Below are positions 35,290 to 43,800 of a stretch of DNA of 64,000 nucleotides, one piece after another. Each line of letters opens with the position of its first letter. The first letter of the stretch is position 1. The translations under genes were made by a program, and so were the position numbers. Source of the stretch: Gemmatales bacterium (GTDB lineage Bacteria; Planctomycetota; Planctomycetia; Gemmatales; HRBIN36); NCBI GenBank assembly GCA_025060195.1, contig JANXCQ010000003.1, positions 126,722-190,721 on the forward strand, in the 5' to 3' direction. The notes below the pieces were generated by a model. The model did no database searches. It had not been told where the DNA came from and saw only the letters and a program-made list of their open reading frames with translations.

Positions 35290-36233
35290 TGCCCCCAGGC
35301 CAATAGCCCACTGGACCACAGGTAGTAGCTGAACCAGCGGAGTTGAGCGCGTTCTACAAGGTTCAACAGTGGTTTGATAGTGCGGTAAGCGACTAAGGCG
35401 CTGAAGCCCGTCCCCAAGCTGGTTTTCAGAATAAAATCAATGGTGAGCCAAGCGGCTGTCGTATCGGCGTTTATCGCGTGCCATATTCCGAGAACTGCCA
35501 GTCCTGAATTAGCAACGAGCGCCAGGGCGAAACTGAAGCGTACTGCGGTGAGACGCTCCACGCCGAGCAAAAGGGCAGTTGTAATCGTCAGGCCACTTCG
35601 GGAGAGTCCACGGAATAGCGCGGCCAAGGCTTGGGCGAATCCGATCAGGCATGCGTGATACCAATGTAAGCGGGATAAGGTGATTGTTCCTCGAGGTAGG
35701 CGGTCAGTGAACCACAATAGAGCGCCCAGAACTAAGAAGTCCGCGGCCACCAGAGGAACGTTGACGAACGAGGCTTGAATATGGTTATCGAGCCAAACGA
35801 CCGCAACAACGGTGGGCCAACTGGCCCAGGCAACTAACCAGCACCACGACCACCAGGACAAGGCATAATCGGTCTGGCCTAGCGGACCGTCGCGGGCGGA
35901 CGGGTTGGGAGGCGGAGTAGAAGCCATGTAGGTGGCTGTATCTGACGTCCTATCAGAGGGTGACCGATTCGTGCCAAAATTTCGGCTCTTGGTAGGTTGA
36001 AGCCAGTACACGCGCAGAAAATACCAGCCAACTGCCAGCGTCGTTCCCAGATGCAACAGGCCGTCGAAGAATAACGCGGCCGTGGGATCGTTGCTCACCA
36101 GTGGCAAAAACTGCTGTACCAGGACGAGGTGGCCGCTACTGGAGATCGGCAAAAACTCGGTGATCCCTTGGACTAAGCCTAGAAGCAAAGCCTGCCACCA
36201 TTCCATCGGCTGTGTTACCAGGAGAAGAAGCAT
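35268..36233 (-). CDS. uppP: Undecaprenyl-diphosphatase
   Basis: Membrane phosphatase (BacA family) of 321 residues that converts undecaprenyl diphosphate to the monophosphate for peptidoglycan and polysaccharide synthesis. The first active-site motif is QGITEFLPISSSGH (23-35), and the second is in LSRSGLTITTALLLG with the conserved arginine-serine-glycine. Hydrophobic helices span the sequence. About residues 80-125 form a hydrophilic, low-complexity insertion (SDTATYMASTPPPNPSARDG) absent from most members, which lengthens the protein from the usual 265-290. The last gene of the minus-strand unit rplS-yraN-tyrS-uppP, with a 33-nt gap to tyrS. The C-terminus overlaps the kinase gene convergently. 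Confidence 0.92.
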   Translation of the reverse strand: MLLLLVTQPMEWWQALLLGLVQGITEFLPISSSGHLVLVQQFLPLVSNDPTAALFFDGLLHLGTTLAVGWYFLRVYWLQPTKSRNFGTNRSPSDRTSDTATYMASTPPPNPSARDGPLGQTDYALSWWSWCWLVAWASWPTVVAVVWLDNHIQASFVNVPLVAADFLVLGALLWFTDRLPRGTITLSRLHWYHACLIGFAQALAALFRGLSRSGLTITTALLLGVERLTAVRFSFALALVANSGLAVLGIWHAINADTTAAWLTIDFILKTSLGTGFSALVAYRTIKPLLNLVERAQLRWFSYYLWSSGLLAWGHYIARSG

Positions 36234-36266
36234 CTCCAGAAAGCAGTTTGGTAACTTCAGCTCCGA

Positions 36267-37490
36267 TCAGTCAGACCAGCGGATCCGCACGATCTTGCGA
36301 TTGCCAATACGCAAAATTAAGCCATCATGCAAGACCAACTCTAAGTTAGGGTCCGTGATGCGCGTGCGGTCGGGGCCTTGATTGACGCCACCTTGTTGAA
36401 TGAGCCGACGGGCCTCGCTATTACTGGAAGTCAGACCGACGCGGGTAAGCAGGCGGCAGATGTTGATTTTTCCTTCGGGAATGTCGGCGCGGCTCAGCGA
36501 CACTTCGGGGATCTCCGAGGGGTCTTGACGTTGGCTCAGTCGGCGCTCCCATTCAGCGGCGGCTTTTTCCGCGGCTTCAGCGCTGTGGAAAAACGCAACG
36601 ATATCGCGGGCTAATTGCATTTTCGCTAATTTGGGATGCGTTTTTTGGGGATCTGTCAGGCGGGCAATATCCTCGGCGCTGCGATCGGTTAAGAGGGTGA
36701 ACCACTCGGGCATGAGGTCATCGGGAATGCTCATAACTTTGGCAAACTGGTCGAAAGGCGATTCGCCCACCCCGATGTAATTGCCCAGGCTTTTCCCCAT
36801 GCGGCGGACTCCGTCTAGGCCACGTAAAATCGGTAACGTAATTGCGACCTGCGGCTCCTGTCCTGCGTCGCGCTGTAGATCGCGTCCGACCAAGAGGCTA
36901 AACAATTGCTCACTACCCCCCAGCTCAATGTCGCTGCGCACGGCGACGCTATCATAACCTTGCATGAGTGGATATAGGCATTCATGCAGGTAAATGGGTG
37001 TGCCCGCTTTGAGCCTTTTGGTGAAGTCATCGCGTTCGAGTAAGCGTTGCACGGTCATCTGGCTTGCTAAATTGAGCACATCCAGGAAACTAAATCGGCC
37101 AAACCAGTCCCCGTTGCGTACCACCTCGGCGCGGCTCAGGTCAATGACCTTGCCAATTTGATCAAGGTAATCGCGGGCGTTGCGTTCGACTTGTTCGGGA
37201 GTGAGTCGAGCGCGGGCCTGATCACGGCCCGACGGGTCGCCAATTAACGCGGTGTAGTTGCCAATGATGATTACGGCTTGGTGACCTAATTCCTGAAATT
37301 GACGTAACTTCCGTAAAGGTACTGTGTGGCCTAAATGGAGGTCAATCCCTGTGGGGTCTATACCGTATTTGATGCGTAGCGGCTTGCCCGTGAGTAAACT
37401 GCGTTCTAACTTTTGGCGCAGTTCCTCTTCAGGAACGATTTGTTCGACTCCCCGGCGGATGACTGCCAATTGCTCTTCGACACTTTTCAT
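36267..37490 (-). CDS. tyrS: Tyrosyl-tRNA synthetase
   Basis: Class I synthetase of 407 residues that charges tRNA-Tyr. The HIGH-like motif is HLGH (52-55) within DPTGIDLHLGHTVPLRK, and the KMSKS loop is present as RMGKS (230-234), a variant found in the TyrS type-2 (TyrZ-like) branch. Tyrosine-recognition residues fit the ELGGSEQ stretch (189-195). The last 60 residues carry an S4 RNA-binding domain (EARRLIQQGGVNQG). The length and order of parts are normal for this branch. The position within rplS-yraN-tyrS-uppP suggests co-expression with translation and envelope genes. Confidence 0.95.
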   Translation of the reverse strand: MKSVEEQLAVIRRGVEQIVPEEELRQKLERSLLTGKPLRIKYGIDPTGIDLHLGHTVPLRKLRQFQELGHQAVIIIGNYTALIGDPSGRDQARARLTPEQVERNARDYLDQIGKVIDLSRAEVVRNGDWFGRFSFLDVLNLASQMTVQRLLERDDFTKRLKAGTPIYLHECLYPLMQGYDSVAVRSDIELGGSEQLFSLLVGRDLQRDAGQEPQVAITLPILRGLDGVRRMGKSLGNYIGVGESPFDQFAKVMSIPDDLMPEWFTLLTDRSAEDIARLTDPQKTHPKLAKMQLARDIVAFFHSAEAAEKAAAEWERRLSQRQDPSEIPEVSLSRADIPEGKINICRLLTRVGLTSSNSEARRLIQQGGVNQGPDRTRITDPNLELVLHDGLILRIGNRKIVRIRWSD

Positions 37491-37541
37491 GTCTTAAGCT
37501 CTCCTCCATTCCCTCGTGAACCTATCGGCGACGCCGAGGAT

Positions 37542-38066
37542 TTATAGGTCATGGCGATACACATTGCGATACAAAAGGATGTAACCTTGCTGCCCTTCAG
37601 GGCCAGTGATAGGCTCTATAACCACTTGATTCGGAGCGGCGGGCACTGCGACGGGCCGATCGCCTGTCGAGGTAAGCACCACCGCATCGAACCGCGCTGC
37701 ACAGTGGTGTAGGCCATGACGTTGGAAAAAATACTGCGCTAATCGCCATAAGCGGGCCTGTTTGCGTTGGTCAAGCGAGAGTGCTGCGCGAACCGCATCA
37801 CCGCTGGATGTCGCGCGAACCTCGATAAAAACAACCGTATTTCCTTCCCGCGCGACTATGTCCAATTCTCCAAGCCTGCACTGGTAGTTGCGGAACAGAA
37901 TGCGATAACCGTGGCGCTGTAAAAACTCAGCTGCGACTTGCTCGGCCCATTGGCCGAACTTTCGCCGTTGTTCGGGCTGTCGCGGATCGAGCGACATGTG
38001 CGGACCAAGCTCAGCTCGGCGGCCACGATCAGAGACTAGCAGAACGCTGCGCATCGCCCTGAACAT
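37542..38066 (-). CDS. yraN: UPF0102 (YraN) family protein
   Basis: Up to 174 residues; an internal ATG at 37997 (MSLDPRQPEQRRKFG) gives a 151-residue form closer to the usual 115-130, and it may be the real start. The family blocks are GQWAEQVAAEFLQRHGYRIL, NYQCRLGELDIVARE and VVFIEVRA. The GELD and EVR pieces form a PD-(D/E)XK nuclease-like active site. YraN proteins are conserved, of uncertain biological role, and often lie in the rplS-rnhB cluster in other bacteria, as here next to rplS, although rnhB is absent. It lies 30 nt after the rplS stop. Confidence 0.88.
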   Translation of the reverse strand: MFRAMRSVLLVSDRGRRAELGPHMSLDPRQPEQRRKFGQWAEQVAAEFLQRHGYRILFRNYQCRLGELDIVAREGNTVVFIEVRATSSGDAVRAALSLDQRKQARLWRLAQYFFQRHGLHHCAARFDAVVLTSTGDRPVAVPAAPNQVVIEPITGPEGQQGYILLYRNVYRHDL

Positions 38067-38096
38067 TCAGCGAAAATCAAACGGCTAACTGGAGCA

Positions 38097-38516
38097 TTAC
38101 GAAGCGCTGTTATCGGCCGACTTATTGTCAGTCTCGGCCGAGGCTTTGGCTCCTGTTTCCTGACGTTCGCGGAGTTTCGTCGCTTTACCGACGCGATCCC
38201 GCAGGTAATACAGCTTGGCGCGCCGCACGCGCCCATGGCGTTTTACTACGACCTTAGCAATGCGAGGCGAATGCACGGGGAAAGTGCGTTCTACGCCCTC
38301 TCCTTGCACGATGCGACGCACCGTGAACGTCTCGCTCAATCCACTACCACGTCGCGCAATCACCGTCCCCGCGAAAACCTGAATTCGTTCCTTTTGGCCC
38401 TCCAAAATCTTCTGATGCACCTCGACATAGTCGCCAATTTCAAATTGGGGCACCTTGTCCGCTGGACGTTTATACGCGTCTTCCACCACTTTCATCAAAG
38501 CGCCGCGATTTGCCAT
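38097..38516 (-). CDS. rplS: Ribosomal protein L19
   Basis: Large-subunit ribosomal protein of 139 residues. The conserved parts are [42 protein letters not shown] and [24 protein letters not shown] pieces in the expected order. L19 sits at the 30S/50S interface. The final twenty residues ([17 protein letters not shown]) are an acidic/polar tail extending beyond the usual 115-120. A strong AGGAGG ribosome-binding site precedes the ATG. First gene of the minus-strand unit that continues into yraN, tyrS and uppP. The trmD gene that often precedes it is not present here. Confidence 0.96.
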   Translation of the reverse strand: MANRGALMKVVEDAYKRPADKVPQFEIGDYVEVHQKILEGQKERIQVFAGTVIARRGSGLSETFTVRRIVQGEGVERTFPVHSPRIAKVVVKRHGRVRRAKLYYLRDRVGKATKLRERQETGAKASAETDNKSADNSAS

Positions 38517-38750
38517 GTTCGGCCTCCTCTTATAGTTGGTTATTCCGCCAACCCCAAAATTGCAGGGATTCTGATTCGCTAACGCAAGTTGGCAATGATT
38601 CTTATCAGGTTGGCGGGAATGTCATATTGTACGATCTCATAGGCAAACTGGTCAGACAGCGCTATTAGAATGTGGTGCTGCTGGAATGTATCCTGGAACT
38701 ACCAATACTTTCCATCGTGAGCGTGTGCCGACTGATGGCTAGAACGTACT

Positions 38751-40016
38751 ATGTCTACGACCACCAGTGAACGAAACCCCTCGGAGCATGGAACAGAATC
38801 GGTCTCGCGTGGACCTTGGTGGGCTTGGATAGCTGCCTTGGTAGCTCTTGCACTGCTCAGCGCAGGAGCGGGTGTGTGGTGGTATCGGAAGGCAGGCGGA
38901 GCTAAACCGCCGTCGGTTGCGAGCCTCGACACGCCTTTAGACGAGCTTCTCGGCCACTATCGTCGAGCACAATTTCAACAACTCTTGGCCCAACGCCGAT
39001 ACGGAGGCCGCGCCTGGCAGTGGGATGATTACGTCCGCTGGGGTCAGGAACTGGTGCACACGGCCCAAGTGCAACGCCCACCCGTCGGACCTGCACCCAG
39101 CGTCCCCCTTGCGGAAACCTATCGCTGCATTCATTGCCATAACCTTGTCCGCGAGGACGTGGTTCTCACCCGCCAGGATCCCGAAGCCCGCGAGCAATTG
39201 CTCGAGGAAAATCCCGCTCTAGGCGGCAAGAAAACAGGTGTTCGGCTAACGACAGGTACCACGTTCTGGGGCATGGTCAATCGTGAACGATTTTATAACG
39301 GCTACTACGCGAAGTATCATCGTCTCCAAGTACGTGAAGGCGAGCGATTTCGACCGATGGATCCCAGTTCGTTGGCCGATGCCGTGCAAGTTTGTTGTAG
39401 CTACTGTAGCGCAGGGCGATTCCCGGAGGATTGGGAGCTGGATAGTATCTTAGCTTATCTGTGGACTTTGGAGCTTCGGCTCCGCGACCTCGATCTTCCT
39501 GCCGAAATGCAGCGACGCATTTTGGAACAATTCAATAGCGGCAATCCCCAAGCGGTGGATGCTGCCCGGCAACAGTTGCGTCAATACTACCTAGTGGCAT
39601 CGCAAGCTCATGCCGTTGACCCACCGACACGCAGCGAAGGGGATAAGGATACCTATCCCCCCAGCGTTGCCGAACTGGAACAATTGTTTGCTCCGGGCCA
39701 GTCCCGATCGGCATCTAATGCGTCCCAGCCTGCGTCCACTTCGCGTAAGAATCTTGTTGCGACGGGTGACCCAAAACGTGGCGAGTGGCTCTATCGCTCA
39801 GCTTGTGCCTTCTGTCACGGTAACGAAGTGCATCCGAAGGCGGGCCGCTCTCTCGCCACCAGCCCGGGCACCTTTCACCGTTACGTATGGAAAGGAACGC
39901 AGCGGGATGGATTATACATGCCGTTTTTCACCCGCGAACGGCTGTCACCCCGCCAGGCCACTGACATCCGCGCTTACCTCCGCTCCCTGCCGCCTGAAAA
40001 AAAGATTAGTGACTAA
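38751..40016 (+). CDS. Membrane-anchored multi-domain cytochrome c protein
   Basis: A 421-residue protein with an N-terminal membrane anchor (WWAWIAALVALALLSAGAGVWW, about 23-45 in pieces) and a periplasmic body. Two c-type heme motifs are complete: CIHCH (126-130) and CAFCH (352-356). Between them CSYCS (216-220) has the CxxC cysteines but serine in place of the heme-ligating histidine, so a third heme site looks degenerate. The last hundred residues are a class I cytochrome c domain with GDPKRGEWLYRSACAFCHGNE and a methionine-bearing loop (DGLYMPFF). An electron-transfer role in respiration is likely; partners are unknown. It begins about 235 nt from rplS, divergently. Confidence 0.82.
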   Translation: MSTTTSERNPSEHGTESVSRGPWWAWIAALVALALLSAGAGVWWYRKAGGAKPPSVASLDTPLDELLGHYRRAQFQQLLAQRRYGGRAWQWDDYVRWGQELVHTAQVQRPPVGPAPSVPLAETYRCIHCHNLVREDVVLTRQDPEAREQLLEENPALGGKKTGVRLTTGTTFWGMVNRERFYNGYYAKYHRLQVREGERFRPMDPSSLADAVQVCCSYCSAGRFPEDWELDSILAYLWTLELRLRDLDLPAEMQRRILEQFNSGNPQAVDAARQQLRQYYLVASQAHAVDPPTRSEGDKDTYPPSVAELEQLFAPGQSRSASNASQPASTSRKNLVATGDPKRGEWLYRSACAFCHGNEVHPKAGRSLATSPGTFHRYVWKGTQRDGLYMPFFTRERLSPRQATDIRAYLRSLPPEKKISD

Positions 40017-41609
40017 ACATCGTAGCTATCCCAGTGCTCTAGCAAACTGTGTTGACAGTGCGAAGTGAGCTATACATCGAGGAGACTGGAAGATGCATCA
40101 TAGCGTCAGCAAACACAAGTCTTGCATCGATGCGAAGAAGTTAGCCCTTTTTGAAGGCGCGACGGCCACGGCCGTGAGTACCGTCAGAGTGCGCATGAGA
40201 GATTCGGCATTCATTTCGTCGGTCTTGTGTAAGTTTGCCCAGTCTGTGCGTCGCAAATTGGCCTAGGCCATGGCCGGTGTACCAAAGGACCAGTCGCGTA
40301 CACCGTTGGAAGACTCTTTGCGGCGTTTTAGCCTAAGGGTAGCAAACACTCAAAGCGAGCAGTGAGCAGTTACGCTCTCCGTTGAAGCAATCTCTCCTAT
40401 GCCCTAGCAATGTGCTGGGATAGCGCACCAATTGTGTGGCTGAACCAAGGTTTCCGTAACGCTTGGGTACTCCCTACCTTGAGGTACATGTAAACGGGTA
40501 GTAGCTGATTATATCGAACTGAAGGCCCCAGGCACGCGAGCGAATTCTCGCGTTTATCCCGGAATAAGCGCGAATAACTGCAGCGGTTCCAGAGTTATTA
40601 CCACTAGTCTTCCGGTCCATGGCCAGGACTGAGCTTTCTCCTAATGGCTAATTGGTGGGAAGAATAATGTGGTTCTCCCAAGACCGTACCAGATTGGCCC
40701 GACAGGCCGTTACTGCCGAGGACGCACGCGCGTGGCAGGCGCTCACGCCTGAGTTTTATCAGGGACTTGTTATCCTTGAAACAGCGGAGGAGCCAGTAAA
40801 ACTTGACAAGTTTGGCGTGTTGATTGGCCTCTTTGCACTTCGCGGTCTTTCAGGACGCCAACTCATGAGCTGTGCGATGCTTCGTCGCTGGCGGCTTGGT
40901 TGGCATAGGGCTGGCGCTGGACTTTTTCCTGATGCCGACGCTAACTAAGTCGCCGACGGCTATGCTCTAGCAATGCCTTTGCCCTGTTGCTGAGTCGGAG
41001 CGAAGGTACCCATCCATTGACTCTAAACTCAGGTATGAACGCCTTACGTCGGCGATATGGTTTGTTGGTACGGGCGCTTTAGGTCTCGCCGAGGAACGTG
41101 ATCAGACCGATCTCTAACCCTGCCTGGACTTGTTGATACATTTCCTGAATGGCTATTCTGGTCGGCAAGTTGAGGGGTCCATGCAGTCCCCGGCTTTTTC
41201 TGGATTATGGGAAATTATTGACGGTTTGTGGTTGCGTAGCTGCGGAAAGATTCGTGCGTCTATCACACGCCTGCGGAAATGGTGTGCTATCAGGTGCGGC
41301 CCACTCGACAAGTTGCTGGTGCACTGGCTCTAGAAACGACTCGATTTTCGCCGTGAGCACGCTCGAGCCCCTAGCGGGCAGCTATCTCTTGGGGATCATA
41401 AAGCACATGCGTCGACGAATCATCACACAGCACGGGAAGGGAGCTGCTTCGGCACGCTCCCTCGGTGTTAGCAGACATTCTTCACGGTTTCGAGCTACTG
41501 GTTCGCCCCAACGCGGCGAGGGAACTGCGCATCAGTGTGGGCTGACGTGTTTGGGTTTGTCGTATCGGGACGCAAAGCCCTGTCGGCGTGGACGAGAGAC
41601 CGCGGCTGA
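40017..41609. other. Gene-poor region between cytochrome and PhnD-like genes
   Basis: Frames at 40652-40948 and 41149-41613 are open but lack recognisable domains or convincing ribosome-binding sites. A short motif TGCYCTAGCAA occurs three times (40035-40045, 40400-40410, 40963-40973), and the last two copies share CTATGCYCTAGCAATG. Hairpins: 40397-40423 (CTAT, CCC and AGCA blocks paired across an ATG loop) and 40534-40553 (annotated separately). GCC-GAC-GGC at 40952-40960 adds a small hairpin. Decayed genes or an unrecognised RNA are both possible. Confidence 0.45.
40534..40553 (+). terminator. Stable hairpin, possible terminator
   Basis: ACGCGAG/CTCGCGT forms a perfect 7-bp stem with a 6-nt loop, followed by TT and then A/T-containing sequence. 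It lies about 520 nt after the cytochrome gene stop, too far for a standard terminator of that gene, but could end a longer transcript. The U run is short. Confidence 0.3.
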
Positions 41610-42512
41610 TTAGCGACTAGCAGGTTTGAAGGGGTAAAGCTCGGCGATTTTCGCCGCCTGTTCCTCATAATCGGCAGGGGGATCCTGGAAGGCTTCGATA
41701 CGCCACAACACCAGAGTTTGCCGACCTTCGGGTGTCTCCTTGGCCGTCAGCAACGATTGGCGGAAACTTTCCACAACGTCTTCCAAACCCTTTTGCGGTT
41801 TATAGGCGACCACAGGCATGGGAAATTCGGGGGAACTTTCTAATGCGCGGAGACGTTTGAATCGGCCTGGACGCTGCTGCTGATACACCTCCATTTGCAT
41901 GTTGCTGACTACGGTCAAATCGGCCTTTCCTTCGATGACTGCCTCGAGCGAGTCCTCGGCGCTTTTCACTACGAGAATACGAAAGAACTTGTCCGCAGGC
42001 TCAGGAAACCGCCGCTCTAGGTATAAGCGTAAATGCTGCGGTAACCTGCTGGCCAAAGCTAAGGTCTTACCCTTAAGGTCTTCGGGGCTTGTGACGGTGG
42101 CACTTTGGTGCACCAGTAAGACGGCTTGCAGCTTGGGCACGCTTGCTGTGGCAATTAGTAAGGGGCGAATCTCCTTATCCAAATGCTTAAGCCAACCATA
42201 TTCGGGACTATGCAGCACAATGACCTGAATCTTGCGTTCGTCGAGAAGCTTAGCGGCGTGCTCGACGTCGCGCACGACCACGAATTCCCCGCGTACTCCT
42301 ACTCGCTTGCTGACCACATCGGCAAATGGTTGCATCTGTGCCAAAATGGTTTTCTCATCGGTTTGATCGAACAAACTGGCGATCATGCCCACGCCAATTG
42401 GTTCCTGGAGGCGCAAGGCGTTGGCCGTAATCACCGCGCCAATCAATAATGCCCCAAGCCAAGCCACACAACATCTCAGCGTCTCGCAGACCAGCGGTGG
42501 TTGTTGACGCAT
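41610..42512 (-). CDS. PhnD-like phosphate/phosphonate substrate-binding protein
   Basis: Periplasmic-binding-protein-fold protein of 300 residues. An N-terminal hydrophobic segment (CVAWLGALLIGAVITANAL, about 15-33) acts as a signal or anchor. Family features are IGVGMIASLFDQ near the first strand, ADVVSKRVG, VIVLHSPEYGWL and the HQSATVTSPEDLKGKTLALAS block that marks the hinge in PhnD/phosphite-binding proteins. No permease or ATPase gene is adjacent, so it may instead be an orphan ligand sensor; such orphans are frequent in planctomycetes. It follows the HEAT-repeat lipoprotein gene by 12 nt in the same direction, so both are probably co-expressed. Confidence 0.78.
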   Translation of the reverse strand: MRQQPPLVCETLRCCVAWLGALLIGAVITANALRLQEPIGVGMIASLFDQTDEKTILAQMQPFADVVSKRVGVRGEFVVVRDVEHAAKLLDERKIQVIVLHSPEYGWLKHLDKEIRPLLIATASVPKLQAVLLVHQSATVTSPEDLKGKTLALASRLPQHLRLYLERRFPEPADKFFRILVVKSAEDSLEAVIEGKADLTVVSNMQMEVYQQQRPGRFKRLRALESSPEFPMPVVAYKPQKGLEDVVESFRQSLLTAKETPEGRQTLVLWRIEAFQDPPADYEEQAAKIAELYPFKPASR

Positions 42513-42524
42513 AGCAGACCTCCC

Positions 42525-43448
42525 CTAGCGAATGCCCAATTTGGCGGCCATCTTGGGATCCACCTCTCTGATGGCCTCGGCAATTTTCTTGCGTACGGAC
42601 TCGAACTGACTGGTATCTTCATAGCAGCGGATTAGGGCGGCTAAGACCTTGGGTTCTTCTTTCACCTGGGGTGCCAGATGTACTAAGGCCCGCGCGGCGC
42701 CAATACGCACAATGTATTCAGGATCGTAGAGCGCCTCCGCCAATGCCGCCGCCGCACCTTTGGCTTGTGGCCCAATACCAGCCAGTCCTTCAGTGGCTGC
42801 CCAACGCAGCCACGGGTCACTGTCGCGCAGGGCTTTCAGTAAAGTCGGAGTGGCGCTGACCGCCGCCGGGCCGATGTTTCCCAGTGCCACGGCGGCTGCC
42901 CAGCGGACCTTGTCGGCAACGCTCGCGTTCAGGATGATTTTTTCCAACTCAGGAATGGCCACCTTCGCCGACTCACCAATTCTTCCCAGCGTCGAGCAGG
43001 CCCACTCTTGGACGTCGGCATCGCTGTCCTGGAGCAGCTTCCGCACCTGGGGAATTGCCTGCTCCGCGGCAGGACCGATTGCACTAAGAGCCCGCAAGGC
43101 TTCTTTGCGCTCCTCCACCTCGGGCGATTCGAGCAACTTCTGTAGTAACGGTACCGCCGCTCGCGCTTCGGGGCCGATGTTGCTGATGGCCTGTAACGCG
43201 GCCAGTCGTTGTTCAAGGTTTTTGTCTTCCAGGAGCTTCAGCCACTTGCTGAGGGGCACAGCCTTGGGACTGGGCTCGTTCTTGGATTGCCGGTTCTCAG
43301 CATTAGTAGACCCCGTGCCTTCTTGCTGGGTTAATGATTTAGAATCAGCCTGTCGTCGGCTTGGCTGATCGCCGCAACTCATTAGCGGCACGAGCAAGGC
43401 CAAAAGAATCCACGCACTGGGGACAGTTGAATGCCATGGTCTCGACAT
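42525..43448 (-). CDS. HEAT-repeat lipoprotein
   Basis: A 307-residue protein from the ATG giving MSRPWHSTVPS; a longer frame adds 12 residues. The signal peptide ends in a lipobox, LLVPLMSC, with C25 as the lipidated residue. After a charged, low-complexity linker (about 30-75) come six or seven HEAT/PBS-lyase-type repeats, each around 37 residues with an IGPxAxxAVPxL pattern: IGPEARAAVPLLQKLL, IGPAAEQAIPQVRKLL, IGESAKVAIPELEKII, IGPAAVSATPTLLKAL and IGPQAKGAAAALAEAL. Such repeats are protein-interaction scaffolds. A possible partner is the PhnD-like protein encoded 12 nt downstream. No catalytic residues are expected. Confidence 0.82.
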   Translation of the reverse strand: MSRPWHSTVPSAWILLALLVPLMSCGDQPSRRQADSKSLTQQEGTGSTNAENRQSKNEPSPKAVPLSKWLKLLEDKNLEQRLAALQAISNIGPEARAAVPLLQKLLESPEVEERKEALRALSAIGPAAEQAIPQVRKLLQDSDADVQEWACSTLGRIGESAKVAIPELEKIILNASVADKVRWAAAVALGNIGPAAVSATPTLLKALRDSDPWLRWAATEGLAGIGPQAKGAAAALAEALYDPEYIVRIGAARALVHLAPQVKEEPKVLAALIRCYEDTSQFESVRKKIAEAIREVDPKMAAKLGIR

Positions 43449-43800
43449 GGGAAAAGCTCCATAAGCTCTAGGCCGGTTCATCATTCTTATTGCGTCGTCG
43501 AATGCCTGGTTTGTGATTCAGCCTAGAAAAAGCAGCTTGGGAAGCAACTAGGGCATGGTCGCGCTGCGTTAGATTCCGCCAACGAATGCGCCAGAGGTGG
43601 CGCTAAATTCACCCTGGCAGTGAAACTGTTGCCGACCTGTCGAGCAGTTGGTAGCAATGAATATGACCAGATACTAACCTCCCTGGCTGGTTCCACTATG
43701 CAGAGGGGCGTTGGTCTCGGCTAACCAGCCGGGAAAGTGCCCACTGAAGCAACCAACAAGCTGAAGCTGTCCGAATTTCACCCCAAGTAAGGAGTGAGCC
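43449..43800. other. Divergent intergenic region upstream of the oxidoreductase gene
   Basis: No gene is seen between the HEAT lipoprotein (minus) and oxidoreductase (plus) genes. A small hairpin TTCAC/GTGAA is visible around 43610-43625. A CAAGTAAGGAG ribosome-binding site sits just before the plus-strand start. Promoters for both flanking genes should be here, but none is clear. Confidence 0.5.

Noticed and set aside
40652-40948. Plus-strand frame of 98 codons
   Set aside because: Translation has some protein-like stretches but no domain and no good start site; kept as part of the gap.
41149-41613. Plus-strand frame of 154 codons near the PhnD-like gene
   Set aside because: Cysteine- and serine-rich translation with no domain, and its end overlaps the tail of a clear gene on the other strand.
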